Shown here piece after piece: positions 47,486 through 59,141 of a stretch of DNA of 64,000 nucleotides. The DNA is from Brachypodium distachyon (Eukaryota; Streptophyta; Magnoliopsida; Poales; Poaceae): assembly GCF_000005505.3 (NCBI RefSeq), contig NC_016131.3, forward strand, positions 60,683,355-60,747,354, written 5' to 3'. The first letter of the stretch is position 1. Each line of letters begins with the position of its first letter. The position numbers and the translations under genes were made by a program. The notes beneath the pieces were generated by a model. The model saw only the letters and a program-made list of their open reading frames with translations, was not told the DNA's origin and did not search any database.

Positions 47486-48131
47486 GTTGGTGATGCTTTT
47501 GTCATTTGGAACTTATGAGTAATTTTGATGCTTTTGTCGTACGTAACATGGGAGTCTTCCATATAAATTGACTTGTTTGTGTTTAAATTATGCTAAATGC
47601 CTTATATGCACCTACAAAAATATTTAATGTTAACTCCATCGAAAAACACCTGTATACATGGTAACATCCCAGTGAGACGAGCTGAACGTACCAGCACTGC
47701 CGTCGAACCCAGATTTTCTTTTCATTTTTTGAGCGAACAGAAACAAGCCGACGTCGCACGAAAAAAAATGGCAACCCGATGCTCCATCAATTCAGGGGAT
47801 GCGCTCGATTCTCTCTTTGGGCCGGCCTGCAATGCTCCTGCTTCTAATTTCAGCGAGCAGGCTGAACAAAGCTTGGCTGTGGCTGGCTGTTAACGAGCTT
47901 TCAGCCCGGTTGAGCTGTGCAGAACATTTTCTGCTCCAGATCGGATGCGGAAGTGGGAACTGGAAGCTGGATCCGATGATTTTTGGGAAGCTGGTTTGTT
48001 ACCGAACACACGCTAAATGTTACTGGCTGTTAGAGCCGGTTTAGTGTGCTAATTATTTGATAATTGTGAGGTGGAAATGATTTGTGTACGTTTTGTGGGG
48101 TAGTTTTAGAAAATAAAACGTTGGTGACTTT

Positions 48132-48312
48132 TTTTTTGACAGCAAAGATATAATTAGTGTTACATCTTTGATTAAGAGAGAAATTATGCTCGGGGGAGGA
48201 GAATGAAACCAGCAGGACGAGGGAGGGCTGGTCTTCGCTAACTCAGCAGTCAGCAAGCTGATGCTCTACAGAATTGTCCGCCCTCGGACAATGCCTGAAT
48301 GAAATCTTCACA
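48132..48312 (-). mobile_element. Short non-LTR retroposon insertion with 17-bp target duplication
   Basis: The direct repeat AAAACGTTGGTGACTTT occurs at 48115-48131 and 48313-48329. Just inside the left copy is a T-run, the 3' A-tail of a - strand insertion. The ~180-bp body has no recognisable coding sequence and could be a 5'-truncated LINE or a SINE. Confidence 0.72.
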
Positions 48313-48388
48313 AAAACGTTGGTGACTTTGCAAGTAGGAGTAGTTGAGATAAAGATTTGTTGCTGCAGGTACATGGCAGACAAAAGAC

Positions 48389-48457
48389 CGTGGCACACCC
48401 TCCTGTCACGATATCGACCGTGGCACACCCTCCTGTCACGATATCGACCGCGGCACA
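48389..48457. repeat. 31-bp tandem repeat, 2.2 copies
   Basis: ACCGTGGCACACCCTCCTGT followed by CACGATATCG is repeated, then a third copy starts ACCGCGGCACAC and diverges. Confidence 0.85.
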
Positions 48458-48555
48458 CTCTGGATCCCGGGAACTTGTTGTTAAACGAAACCCGGCGAGC
48501 ATTAATTGTACTACACAGCATGCAGATAGCCAAGCAGCCCTGTACAGGATGGATC

Positions 48556-49532
48556 TCAACGGAACTGGGCGCCGGTGAAGGTTTGGCCGAAGGCCCAGCC
48601 GGCCGGCGCGACGTTGCGCGAGACGACGGAGCGCCTGTCGCTGGCCGTGACGACGAAGGAGAGCGGCTGGCCGTCGAGGCGCGCGGCGCTCTGCCAGTTC
48701 TGGCCCCAGTTCCTGGACATGGCCTGCCATCGCGTCCGGCCGCCCTTGACGGCCACCGCGTGCACGTCGCCCGCGCCCCCCACGTTGCTCACCAGCACCA
48801 GGTTGAAGTAGGAGTGGCCGTTGATGGTGAACCGGATGCCGCCCCTCCTCCTGCACGCCACCCTGCGCGCATGCCAATGCACACCACCATTGGTGTCTGG
48901 ACTCAAATTTGATCCGGAGACTGGGTAATAATCCCTCCGTTTCTAAATACGTTTTAGTGCAAGCAAGACAAGTATTTAGGAACAGAGGGAGTAGCTCAGT
49001 GACATTCATTTATACCGGCGGTAGGCGACGGGGACGATGCCGGCGCGGTAGCGGGCGATGCGGAGGAAGGCCGGCTGGGACATGTCGAAGTGGTGGAGGG
49101 GCGGGTTGCACCAGCCGCCCTTGTCGTTGGGGAGCGCGTAGTTGGGCGGGCAAAGGTTGGTGGCCGTCACCACGATGGAGCCCGCCCGCGGCAGGCACGA
49201 CCCGGCGCCCCCCGCGCAGCGCAGCTCGAAGCACGCGCCGCAGCTCAGCCCGTTGCCGAACAGCGCCGTGCTCAGCGCCGCCGTGTCCGTGCCGTACCCC
49301 TGGCTGTACAGATTGCCGTACCCGCACGCGCCCCCTGCGTTATATATGTTTCGTCAACACAAGGAGTACTACATTGCACGTTGTGGCTGATAGATCGAGA
49401 AAACTCGAATGCCGTTTGCTCACCCATGGTGCCGGAGGCGTCGCCGCCGCCATAGAAGGTGGCGTGGGCGTTGGTCCAGCCGTCGGCCGACGAAGACAGT
49501 GAAAGCAGAGCAAGCAACAAGAGCAGCGCCAT
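48556..49532 (-). CDS. Alpha-expansin
   Basis: Three exons join in phase: 49532-49424, 49334-49016, 48862-48556, giving 244 residues from the ATG at 49532. An upstream in-frame ATG at 49571 would add 13 residues before the signal peptide; I prefer 49532 because [18 protein letters not shown] is a clean secretion signal. The mature protein starts with the [24 protein letters not shown] block, has the Cys set of the GH45-like domain ([10 protein letters not shown]) and the HFD triad (118-120), and ends in the CBM63-like domain with conserved Trp residues ([26 protein letters not shown]). Expansins loosen cell walls non-hydrolytically at acid pH. A MITE lies in intron 2. No lesion is seen. Confidence 0.95.
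48931..48991. mobile_element. Stowaway MITE, ~61 bp, in expansin intron 2
   Basis: TCCCTCCGTTTCTAAATAC at the left and GTATTTAGGAACAGAGGGAG at the right, TA-flanked. Less than 20 bp separates its right end from exon 2. Confidence 0.8.
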
Positions 49533-51778
49533 TGATCTGTCCGTGCGTGGTACGTGATGCAAGTGCCCCATTTTGAGTGTGGGAGCTATAAATAGATAGA
49601 TATAGGTAGATGCTCGGACAGTGTAAATTTGAACAGCGATGTTCAGTTGACACCCTAATTTATGTAGTGTAACGAACTCCGGTAGCACTTATTAGCTGGA
49701 TGCACTTGCAACTCCCTCTCTCTCTCTCTCTGGTCTCTGCACATGCATGGTCCCATTTCTGTGCATTTCAAGGGCCTTGGTGCATTTCATGGTGATACAC
49801 ACTGGCTTGGTAACTCAGGCCCTTTGCCTCCAGTAGAGGACCCGGGAGTTACAAAGTAAGATGATGATTTTGCCTGGATGACAAGTTATTCGTGTCCAAG
49901 TTTTTTGCTTTTACGAATTAGCCTGTCTAGTTTTTCTCCAACGAATTAGCCAATTCTTGTGATGTGTATTCGTTTAGGATACATATTACGGAAACACAAT
50001 GAATTCATTGCAGCATTCGTCATTCAACATATGGACCCTCATGTGACTTATTTCTAACCATTCGCCAAAATCACATGACATGTGCCGGTCGATGTGTATC
50101 CCCTCCCCTGTCGGTTGCACGCCTTGAATGCTAGCTTAGCTGCAGGTACACACCATGACATATCCCATGATGTCAATTGTCAAGTCTCTCTGAACTCCAA
50201 CAAGATCGCAGAGAAGGGCTTTAGCAGCACGAGGGGGCACTAAATGTGCAGGCAAGACAAAGCTTTGATCAACCACAATTCCAACTACTTTAGCTACTTT
50301 TTGTATGTCCTGAAGCCGAATGTGCTAGCATGTATGTACACCAGCAGCCAAGTGTTCCGCTCCAGCTAATTTATGGTTGTAAGTTGTAACCAGCAAACTG
50401 GTGGATGAAATAAGGTCTCTGCACGCAGTTTTTATGAACAGGGATCAATGGACGCATCTGAATCTTCAGATCGAGTCCTGTCTTGGCATCAAACAGAGGG
50501 GCACACTCACATCACGCCTTCATTACTGGGCACCAGATCTTACAAGTGTCCATGGAGATTTCCTACTGTTATAGTTTTGGTAATTGGTACACCGTCTGCC
50601 CAGCCGAAACTGTTACAGTTGACATTTTTATTGTCATGTCAGAACAAACAGAAAACCAAAAGTCCACGTACATTTCCTTTTGAGTAAACTCCACTGTGGA
50701 ATTGCGATATAAGGTTGAACTAGATTTGGAAGTTAAAAACCAAACTGAGATTCAGAACAGAATTTCGACTGTTAAAAATCTGACGCAATTCCTTTCTTTT
50801 CCAGTTCAAAGATTTACCCTGTTTTGTTTTCTTGAGCAAATGAACAGCTTCAACCGTGGCCGGTGACCGACACTGTCACTTTATTCTTTAGATGCCAAGG
50901 CCTAACCACCTCAGCTTTCTATCATGTCCTGCTCCTATACATTTTCCTTCAACCACTATATCTGTTAAAGAAGCTAGCCATTTTTGCTAACCATGATTTT
51001 TCAGATATATTTTTCTTGTCACCTATTGTCTTAACTACAACTACAAGCAGCTTTGTCTAGATACAAAGCATTTATCTAGACCTGTTTTAGTGTGTACGTA
51101 CATGCATATCTAGATAAAGTTACATCAATTAATTTAGTCAAAGAAACCAAGTTATTTAGTATACTGTATATAAGGTCCATTATCAGAATTGGGCGCGTAA
51201 CTCAGTGCAAGGATTTCCTTTTCATTATTTTCATTGTAGGACAATACCTCTGGGCATGACATTCCAACAATTTTCAAGATTTATTTGGTTGCAAACTTTC
51301 TTCTAGCCTTCATGCTGAGATCTTGCTGTACCAGTCTATTATGGTCTCCCAGAGTCTGCACAGCAGCCACTCCGTAGAATAGAGACAGTGTCCCGCGAAA
51401 AAATCTTGTACCATTCTGTTTAGGATCTTGCAGTGAGATAAGCAAGTGTTTTACATTGACGCGTAAAAGAGTACTATCAGTTAAGCACTTCTTTTTATTC
51501 CAGGCACGGCAAAATCCACACACCAGAATTACACTGACAACAGGAAACTAGCACGAAAGAAAGCGACAGATTAAGCACCTATTTGCATTTTGACGAAAGT
51601 AGCTTTCCTTCATTTTCTGGTACAGACGAAATCTATGGGCTGAGAATACATTAATAACAATATTTCATGAGAGCGAAGAGAAGAAAACGAGTAACCCGGA
51701 TGGTGGTATTGCAGAGTAACATAATGCCATAACTGAACCGGAAACAGCCAAGGTACACTCATGATGGCACATTTTAAC
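49533..51778. other. Expansin 5' flank and intergenic region
   Basis: 2.2 kb with a (CT)n tract at 49711-49730 and a MITE-like inverted core near 51065-51120 (TTATCTAGAC … TCTAGATAA). The right part should be the PTB 3' UTR. No gene is recognised. Confidence 0.4.
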
Positions 51779-54700
51779 TCAATGGTGGTAATACGGAGGC
51801 GGTTGCCCGGTCGCAGGGGCACCTGCTGGTCTCTGCTGATTCCCATGGTGTGCAGATAGCATCTGCTGCGAAGGATGCATCTCATGGGACGGAGGCGGCT
51901 GAGGGGCAGCGAAGCCCCCTGATGTTGCATACTGAGGCGGGGCAGAGTACATCTGGCCTGGATACCCTGAGTTGCCAGGAGCTGCGGGATACCCTTGGTT
52001 GCCAGGAGCTTGTGGTTGCGGGTACCCTGGGTTCCCGGAATTCCAATTTGGAACTTGTCCGTTCGTACCGTGGTTTTGAGCAGCAACACCCGGTGGTCCA
52101 TATGGTCCAGCTGCTTGAGGGTTACCTTGCCACCCAGCAGATGTAGGTGGTAGACCAGGCTGTGGTGCTGCTTGGTGTGCTCCTTCTGGAATTGTGTAAT
52201 CCCTGCTCTTGTCACTATGTGCCTGCATCACAAAGGGATACATGTTTTCATATGGCAACAAATGGTAAGGAAAACCAACGAGTTGGTGTTACAAAATGGA
52301 GGGTCCGACAATGGCAGTAAATCATATCGTTCAAATAGTTTTCATGCCCAAAACACACTAACAAAATTGAACCCATTATACCTTTACATTGAGATCAGTA
52401 TGACGAGAGTATGACAGGTGAATCTTACAGTAGCCACCGTCGTAGATGCAATGCCCTTCCAATGCTTCCTTCGCAACTGTAGCAGTAGTTACATCTGAAT
52501 GGTAATGATGATAGTATCAAGTGATGAACAACTGTTTCTGATAAAATCGCATGAATCACAAACAGCATCAATCACATGTTCGGCCAACAAAGAAAATGAA
52601 AGTGCATGATCAGATTGATCAGTCTGTTAAAATCTAATTCCATGGAACCACACATCCTTTACTCAAGTACTCATGTTTATTCACTAATGGTCATGTCCAG
52701 GGATTTGCAATTCGTTTGAAAGATTTTGTTCACCCCTGACCTAGATTCACAACATTCACAAATTTACAAAAATTCAAAAAGAAAAACAAAAAAAAGTCAA
52801 ATTCAAAAGCTGGTCTTTAAAAGAAGGGCAAAATATTTCTGAAAGCCAGGAACTCTTGGAAGTTGGAACCGAACTCATGACCCCAACAATCAACATAAAG
52901 CACCTAAACCACCATAACACCGTTAGAACAAATAGGTCTGAGATTTGTTTTTTCACATTTGACGAAACTTTCAGTCAATAATACCATGTTTCGCCTCCAA
53001 ACAGAAGTCGTCGATTTCATGAATTTCCGTTTAGTTTTTCCCAGGTCAATTCCACAATGTAGAAGTGATAGTCAAATGATTTAAGTCAAAGCTTTAAGGA
53101 AGCTTCATTGTGCTGCAAGGTTTATCTTCTACTCCCTCCTTACCAAAATATAATTCTATTTTGGTAAGGAGGGAGTAGAAGATAAACCTTGACTGCACAT
53201 AGAATTATAACAGTCTTGTAAAATACTTGTATGCGATATATTCTTTTACTAACTTTATAACATATATAAGTTAAAATCATAGTCAAAGTTTTAGAATGTC
53301 AACTGCATAAAATTATTCTCCCAAAAAAGAAAAGACTACACGTAAAATTATGTGCCTTATATTTTGGAAAGGAGGTAGTATTTCCTAAGGTTGTTGTGTG
53401 TGTTCCTCATTGCTTTAAATTTTTCCCAGTAATTTAGTTTGTTTTGATTTATCTTACAACAAAAGATGGTGTATATTGGCGGTGCCTATCAGCCACCCCA
53501 CATATTTTTTTGGTCAGATAGCCAACCAAGAGCATACATGTGTGGCTACCCTCTGCAACTTGTGACTTGCCTGCTAGTCCACATGACAACAAAATGACAA
53601 CACTAGTTTGCACAAAACCGATGAAATAACATCGAACACCTAAGATGATCTATTCGTTTGGTCCGTACCAGGATACTGAATCAAAGCTTGTGTTCCACCG
53701 TTCTTCTCAAAAATAGCAATTTTCTGGACTGTACCGAATGTAGAGAACACCTGAAATTAATTTAGCGTAATCAGCACAAACTGAAATTATTTCCTGGGGC
53801 TATTTGAAATAAGTACATTCGCAATTTTACTTACGGTATGGAGAACATCTACTGAAACGGCATACTGCATATTCTCAATTGACGCAAGAAGAACATTGCC
53901 CTCAGCCTCCACTCTCCTTCCATCAGCACCAACAGCAGGCTGCCAAGGCATAGAAAAGGGGAAATCAGTTCAAAAACAACAAGACCATATAAAAATTGCA
54001 GAACAAATGAAATTAGAATATTAGAAAAAAAAATAGATCGAAATATTAGAATGTTTGTGAATTGTGATCGCTTGCAGAAGGAATACCTGCAATGTGCTAT
54101 CTATAGCAGAAGAATTAACTGGAAGGTAAGGATTGGTGTAATCTCTGCAAAACAAAACAAAAAAGGACCTTTAGCTATGGCAGACTGAAAGCAAAAGCAT
54201 GATTTTTAACAAGATGTCATCCCAGTCATTTTATCAAAATAACACAAATGAAAAAGGTCAATCCAGTGATAAGTGCAGATTTGTAGCTTTGCCTTCGCAT
54301 AACAGGTAAATAAACAGCTCCAGAGTTTATAAAAATTGAAAGACAAGTGAATTAGGTATAAATAGGAACCCAAATTCGTCCCCACAAGGACTTGAATGCA
54401 GGTGGTGGGAATGGGATTGTACATCCAATGCCCCCAACAAAGTGGTCCTTCGATGGCATCAGAATCTCACCAGTGATAAGACTATTCTTCCCACAGGCAA
54501 ATAAAGCACCCCAAGTCTTGTGATTCCTATAGATAGTTCTGCAACTAACAGGATCTCCTTGAGAAAGCAACTTGATGCCATTGGCCTAAAATACTCGTGG
54601 TAAAAAGTGTTTTGCAACATTTGTCACTAACTAATAGGGTGGTGTATCCAGTGAAAACTTCCATTCAGTGCAAATTATCATCTTAGGCCATTAGATTGCA

Positions 54701-57700
54701 CGGCTCGGACCAAAGGTGGAAATCCCAACAACCACTTAAACAGACTTTTGCACCTTTGATCTGAGCCAAAATAATAGAGGCACTTTATCCATTCTTGCAA
54801 TCTGATCCCCTCTGGTATCCTAATTAGTTTGATCCAACAGGTGATTATGTCATTAACATTAGGAACCTACCCATTTAGCAACATCACAAAAAGTGAATGA
54901 TCTAATGACTTGAAGGAAATGACACGAGATAAATCCTTGGATGGAAATGCAATAACCAATTAACACAAAAGCACATAGATTACGAATACCTGCTGCGGTG
55001 TGATTGGAACTTAATGTTCAAATCCTTATGTGCAGAGAAAGAAATTCGCAAGTGGCAGGATAGTACATGCTCCGGAAGCAAGTACCTACATTGCATAAAA
55101 AATCAATTTATAAGAGGCACAGAGAAGATAAACATTACTTAGCCATGAATTATACAAGGAAAGAGAGATCACCTTGGAATGCTTCTTCCATCTAAGGCTT
55201 CTCTTGCAGCTGAAGCGGTGGGTGCATCAGTATACTGGATCAGTGCCTGTGAAAAAAATTAAGATGTGAGATTTGCCTTCTGTAATGATTAAGTATTTGA
55301 AACAAAAATGGAATATGAACTTACCTGGAAACCTGCAGCCTTCTCAAAAGTGGCTATTTTGTGAACAAATCCAAAAGCCGAGAAAACCTGGAACGCAATA
55401 TAGGGACAAAAGAAGAAAATTATTCTGGAGAACAACTACCATAAACAATTGCAGATATAAAATAATTGCAGGATAGAGACTCATTATTAAATTCTATTTA
55501 CGGTGATTAATGATGAATGAACCACATTCTGAAACAAAGGAAATTAACTCCCAAAACTTGTCCTTCCACACCACAAAACAAAGGGGAAAGGTCTTCGGAA
55601 AGACACACATCGGCCAGTGAATGAGAATTAAACTTTACTGTTTATGAATTACGACTGGCTGGAAATAATCCCTAAAAAATTGTCGCAAAAGAAGCATCGA
55701 ACATATACTATTTTTCTAAAGGTTGGGAATTTAACCTTTCATCGATAACTTGGATAAACAGGGAGGTTCCCTACACTGAAGATAAGCGTGATGATGAAGG
55801 ATAATTAGAAAATGGCATCCTCGAGATGATAGTTCATAAGAACTTCAAATGCAACAGTTAGAAGACAGAGGCAGCAAAACAAACATGGTATCTCTCCAAT
55901 TGAAGGTGTTGGTAACGACATTTTCTCCGTGTTAACATGGGCCTGCTGATTCATGCAGAATACATTACTACGAGATGAACAACTATGTAAAATCTTTGAT
56001 TTACAAGGATCAGGTCAGATAGACTCCCTTGGATATCTTCAGTCAATGACAATCAATATAGAACCAGGCACAATTAAATGGGTTTCTCTCTTACTAACTC
56101 CACTATCAAAGCAGTTTTAAGTTGAGTAAAGAAAATTAATTTTGAACTCACCAAATGGATGACATCAATGGTGACATCACTAGCTTGAACACCCTCTATG
56201 GTAACAAGCAATACATTTCCAGCAGTCTCCCCAGGGCTCTTGTTATTAATTATTTCTTGTCTATTTGAATACTGAATGTAAACAGTTTTGCCTCGAATTT
56301 GCGCTGGTTCCGAAGATGATGCAAAATATGAGACCATTGATATGGCTTGATTAACATCGGTCTGCAAAAAATAAATGGTTTTGCATAAGTGATCCTGGAA
56401 TTAATAATTTCAACATATAAATAATTATTAGCACTAAAGAATCAACCAAAATTATCAAATGTAAACAGTAATAATTTGATTTCTAACAAGAGAAGGTATA
56501 TTATATGTGCCTGCCATTAATGCTACCATATACTCCCTCCGTCTGGCGTCCGGAAATAAGTGACTCGGATTATTTGTCTAGATTCGTATGTATCTAGACG
56601 TGTTTTAGTGTATAGATACATGCGAATCTAGACAAATCCTACTCACTTATTTCCTGACGGAGGAAGTAGCACTCAGCTCCAGTAATTCTACAGTCCCCAC
56701 ATACTAGCACAACAAAAATACATAGCAAAAATTCCATCAACCTAGATCACCAAATCCAGCAGTGCATCCAAGCATACAACCAAATGAATATGCTAAGCAT
56801 CACATGCTTGGTGATATGCTAATATGCTAAGCAGATATATTGATGTAATATAAGAAAACTAGACAACCAACCGCCAATAGCTCCAATGAGAAAATCCAAT
56901 AAATCCACCTGTCATGGGCGTACATCCCTATACGGGGTGCCGCCCTAGGTATCCAAATAAGGGACAATATCCCATTGGTACCTTCTAAATTAGTTAGGCA
57001 AGAGATTAAGATATGGTTTATTAGGAAAGTAGAGATTAGTTTCTTGGATAGCAAGTCGAGTATTCCCTATAAAAGGGCCCCCTGTAATCGTTATGAGGCA
57101 AGTCAAGAATAAATCAATCTAATTATCACATATGCTGCCTCCCTGCCCTTGCAGTGCAGCTACCTTCATGGAGTTGCGGCGCCTCTTGGGTCCAGGGTTA
57201 CTCCGCACAGGCCCCAGAGCCATTAACCCCCATGTCATGAATCTAGTTCGTGACAATTTGGTATGAGAGCAGTCGATCTCCACTGCACCTGATGCCACGG
57301 TGTTCTCTCCTTTCGCCAAGGTTGAAGCTACGCTCGAAAGGTTACAAGCAATCTGTGCCAACATCCTTGTGAGGGTGGAGCAACGAAAAGCAGCCATGCC
57401 AACAACCACGTCCCAACCAGCTGCAGCGACGTCTCCTTCGCCATTGCCTTCACTCCCTCCGCTGCTGGCTTCACCGTTGCTACCCCTATGGGCGACTCTA
57501 GTACAGCCAGCCCTGGAGCTAGTGCAACCTGCGGCAACACCTTGTTAGCCTTGCAGAATGCCTTCACTAACTAGCAGCTCAAGGATGAGCTGCAAGTCCA
57601 GCAGGGGTGTGAGGTCAAGTACAGGAGGTGGTGTTGCTGTGCACGTCTTCAAGCTTGAAAGGAGCAGCCAAGAGCCTTTACTGCCCAGCAGCAGGGAAGA

Positions 57701-59141
57701 AGCAGCTCTTAGGGTGAGCGGCAGGGAGACATTTTTCTGCGCTGAGACGTAGTGCAGCAGCATGAAGATTCCCGCCCCCAGGCACAAAGGAGAAGCCCCT
57801 TCTTCCAAAAGCAGCAGGGGTATGGGAGTGTCCTCCTTTGAAGTTAAAGGTTCTGCACAACCATGACAACAATGGCCAGCCATCGGAGCTTGGGGCCGCC
57901 GTGGCCACTGCCGCAGCTCCTCGAGGGTAGGCTGCTGCTTGTGGTGGTGGTTTACACCCCTACAGGGGGCGCAGCCCTAGGTATCCAAATAAGGGACAAT
58001 ATCCCGTTGGTGTCTTAATTAGTTAGGATTAGGATGGAGATTAGATAGGAATATTAATACTCCCTCCGTCCAACAAAAGATGTCTCAAGTTTGTCAAAAT
58101 TTGGATGTATCTAGACATGACTTACTGTATAGATGCATTCAAATTTAGTCAAAGTTGAGACATCCTTTATTGGACAGAGGAATATATGGTTTGTTAGGAA
58201 AGTAGAGATTAGTTTCTTGGATGGCAAGTCGAGTCTTACCTATAAAGGGCCCCTGTAATCGTTATGAGGCAAGTCAAGAATAAATCAATCTATTTATCCG
58301 TCTACTTCTTCCCTGCCCTTGAGGTGGTGCGCCTCTTGGGTCCAGGGTTACCCCATACAGACCCTACAGCCATTATCCCGCATGTTCATGACAATTTGGC
58401 ACCTACAAACCCATGCAACACTAGCAAAAAAAATCCAAACCCAATCTTGCACCTATTCCATTTCCCCAAACTATAGATCCATATGAATCCTAAATAATTT
58501 CCCTCTTCACCAGTCCCACAGCGAACCAGACTAAACCTCTCATTGTGTGTGATTCGGAAAAATTAACAAAACATCACCATACAACCTCATGTATTGAGCA
58601 GTCCCATGCCAGTTAAATCTGGTGGCAACTGATGCGAAGGCCAAGTAGGCCAATCAGGTGTGGTCTACCATATATACTAGACGTAGATAGGCAGGAGGCT
58701 TTGCAACCCCTGCAAGATCAAATCCATATCCTCAACGCTAACAAAATTACATATTGCAGAACTAAACGTTACCTAGATCCGATGATTGACCTGCAACTAC
58801 ATGGTTGATCGTGCGTGCTAGACTAAACAGAGCATCCAGGCCCCGGCAGCTGAGTTAATTCGGAATTCCCCACCGGATCGCGGAGATCGACAGGGGAAGG
58901 GGGCGGGGGGGCGGGGTTGGTGATGGGGGGTGGTAGCAGATCTTACAAACTCGACGAAGGCCTGGTTGCGGTTGGCACCGACGCCGGACTTGGTGTTGAC
59001 GATGCGACCGAAGGGCTTGCAGAGCTCGACGAGCTCCTCCTCCGTGCACTCCCATGGCAGGTTCCGGAGGTGGAGCACCTTAGACGGCGTCTGCGTGTAC
59101 CGGAACTGCTGCCCACCGCCACCGACGCCCGACGACGACAT
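51779..59141 (-). CDS. PTB: Polypyrimidine tract-binding protein, three RRMs
   Basis: Ten exons join in phase: 59141-58947, 56361-56152, 55387-55325, 55246-55173, 55085-54990, 54144-54087, 53939-53835, 53750-53669, 52494-52382, 52222-51779, giving 479 residues. RRM1 (~17-95) starts KVLHLRNLPWECTEEEL. RRM2 (~110-190) contains GNVLLVTIEG and VFSAFGFVHKIATFEK. RRM3 (~246-332) contains GNVLLASIENM, VFSTFGTVQKIAIFEKNGG and CKIHLSYSRHTDLNVK. The C-terminal ~147 residues are Pro/Gly/Gln-rich (GYPQPQAPGNQGYP). Plant PTB1/2-type proteins bind pyrimidine-rich RNA and control alternative splicing, often including their own transcripts. Intron 1 (2.6 kb) holds a small LTR element and two MITEs; intron 8 holds a palindromic MITE. 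A hAT element sits 138 bp upstream of the ATG. Confidence 0.95.
53117..53190. repeat. Perfect 34-bp inverted repeat, 6-nt spacer
   Basis: 53117-53150 and 53157-53190 are exact inverted copies around TAATTC. The arms include 15 bp of host DNA (AAGGTTTATCTTCTA) as well as the MITE terminus, so this is not just the element's own TIR pair. Confidence 0.93.
53132..53378. mobile_element. Stowaway-like MITE with an internal snap-back, PTB intron 8
   Basis: The outer ends CTCCCTCCTTACCAAAATAT and ATATTTTGGAAAGGAGGTAG are inverted and TA-flanked. A second inverted copy of the left end plus 15 bp of flanking DNA is inserted inside the element (see 53117-53190). Confidence 0.7.
56533..56666. mobile_element. 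Stowaway MITE, 134 bp, PTB intron 1
   Basis: CTCCCTCCGTCTGGCGTCCG at the left, CTGACGGAGGAAG at the right, TA-flanked, with inner blocks TTTGTCTAGATTCG / CGAATCTAGACAAA inverted around TATCTAGACGTGTTTTAG. Confidence 0.85.
56910..57255 (+). repeat. 5' LTR
   Basis: 346 bp; shares AGGTATCCAAATAAGGGACA, GGAAAGTAGAGATTAGTTTC, GTAATCGTTATGAGGCAAGT and CCTCTTGGGTCCAGGGTTAC with the 3' LTR. Confidence 0.8.
57942..58393 (+). repeat. 3' LTR, interrupted by a MITE
   Basis: Same blocks as the 5' LTR in the same order, with about 123 bp of Stowaway sequence inserted at 58060-58182 and a ~40-bp deletion relative to LTR1 near its end. Confidence 0.78.
58060..58182. mobile_element. Stowaway MITE nested in the 3' LTR
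   Basis: CTCCCTCCGTCCAACAAAAG at the left and CTTTATTGGACAGAGGAA at the right, TA-flanked, with ATGTCTCAA / TTGAGACAT inside. The 5' LTR lacks it. Confidence 0.83.

Larger units (their letters stand above)
44684..48013 (+). mobile_element. PIF/Harbinger element remnant, ~3.3 kb
   Basis: The left end GGGCTCGTTTTGGTTAACCA and the inverted right end GCGTGTGTTCGGTAACAAACCA are alike, with a possible TAA target duplication at 44681-44683 and 48014-48016, the usual Harbinger target. Inside, near the right end, is a transposase fragment (47018-47485). The rest is non-coding and largely made of a ~0.9-kb tandem duplication. No Myb-like second protein is seen. The TIR assignment is moderate; the transposase fragment is firm. 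Confidence 0.6.
48014..48555. other. 3' flank of the expansin gene with repeats
   Basis: Holds a short retroposed insertion (48132-48312) and a 31-bp tandem repeat (48389-48457). The last part is the expansin 3' UTR. Confidence 0.5.
56910..58393 (+). mobile_element. Small non-autonomous LTR element (TRIM-like), PTB intron 1
   Basis: LTR1 56910-57255 starts TGTCATG and ends CGTGACA. LTR2 is ~57942-58393 and ends CATGACA; its first ~12 bp are diverged, and it is lengthened by a nested MITE. Directly after LTR1, ATTTGGTATGAGAGC resembles a Met-initiator tRNA primer-binding site (usual TGGTATCAGAGC). The ~690-bp interior has no reverse transcriptase; its open frames are low-complexity and could be gag relics. 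No clear 5-bp target duplication is read. Element type is inferred from structure. Confidence 0.75.

Noticed and set aside
48274..49009. Long frames on both strands (212 and 233 codons) across the expansin 3' region
   Set aside because: Shadow frames of expansin exon 3 running into repeats and a MITE; they break the known expansin frame.
49533..49571. Upstream in-frame ATG for the expansin (49571)
   Set aside because: It would place a charged, His-rich stretch before the signal peptide; the ATG at 49532 gives a normal secretion signal.
57300..57908. Open frames in the interior of the small LTR element
   Set aside because: Low-complexity Pro/Leu/Ala-rich on both strands, no capsid, protease or polymerase motif; not enough to call gag.
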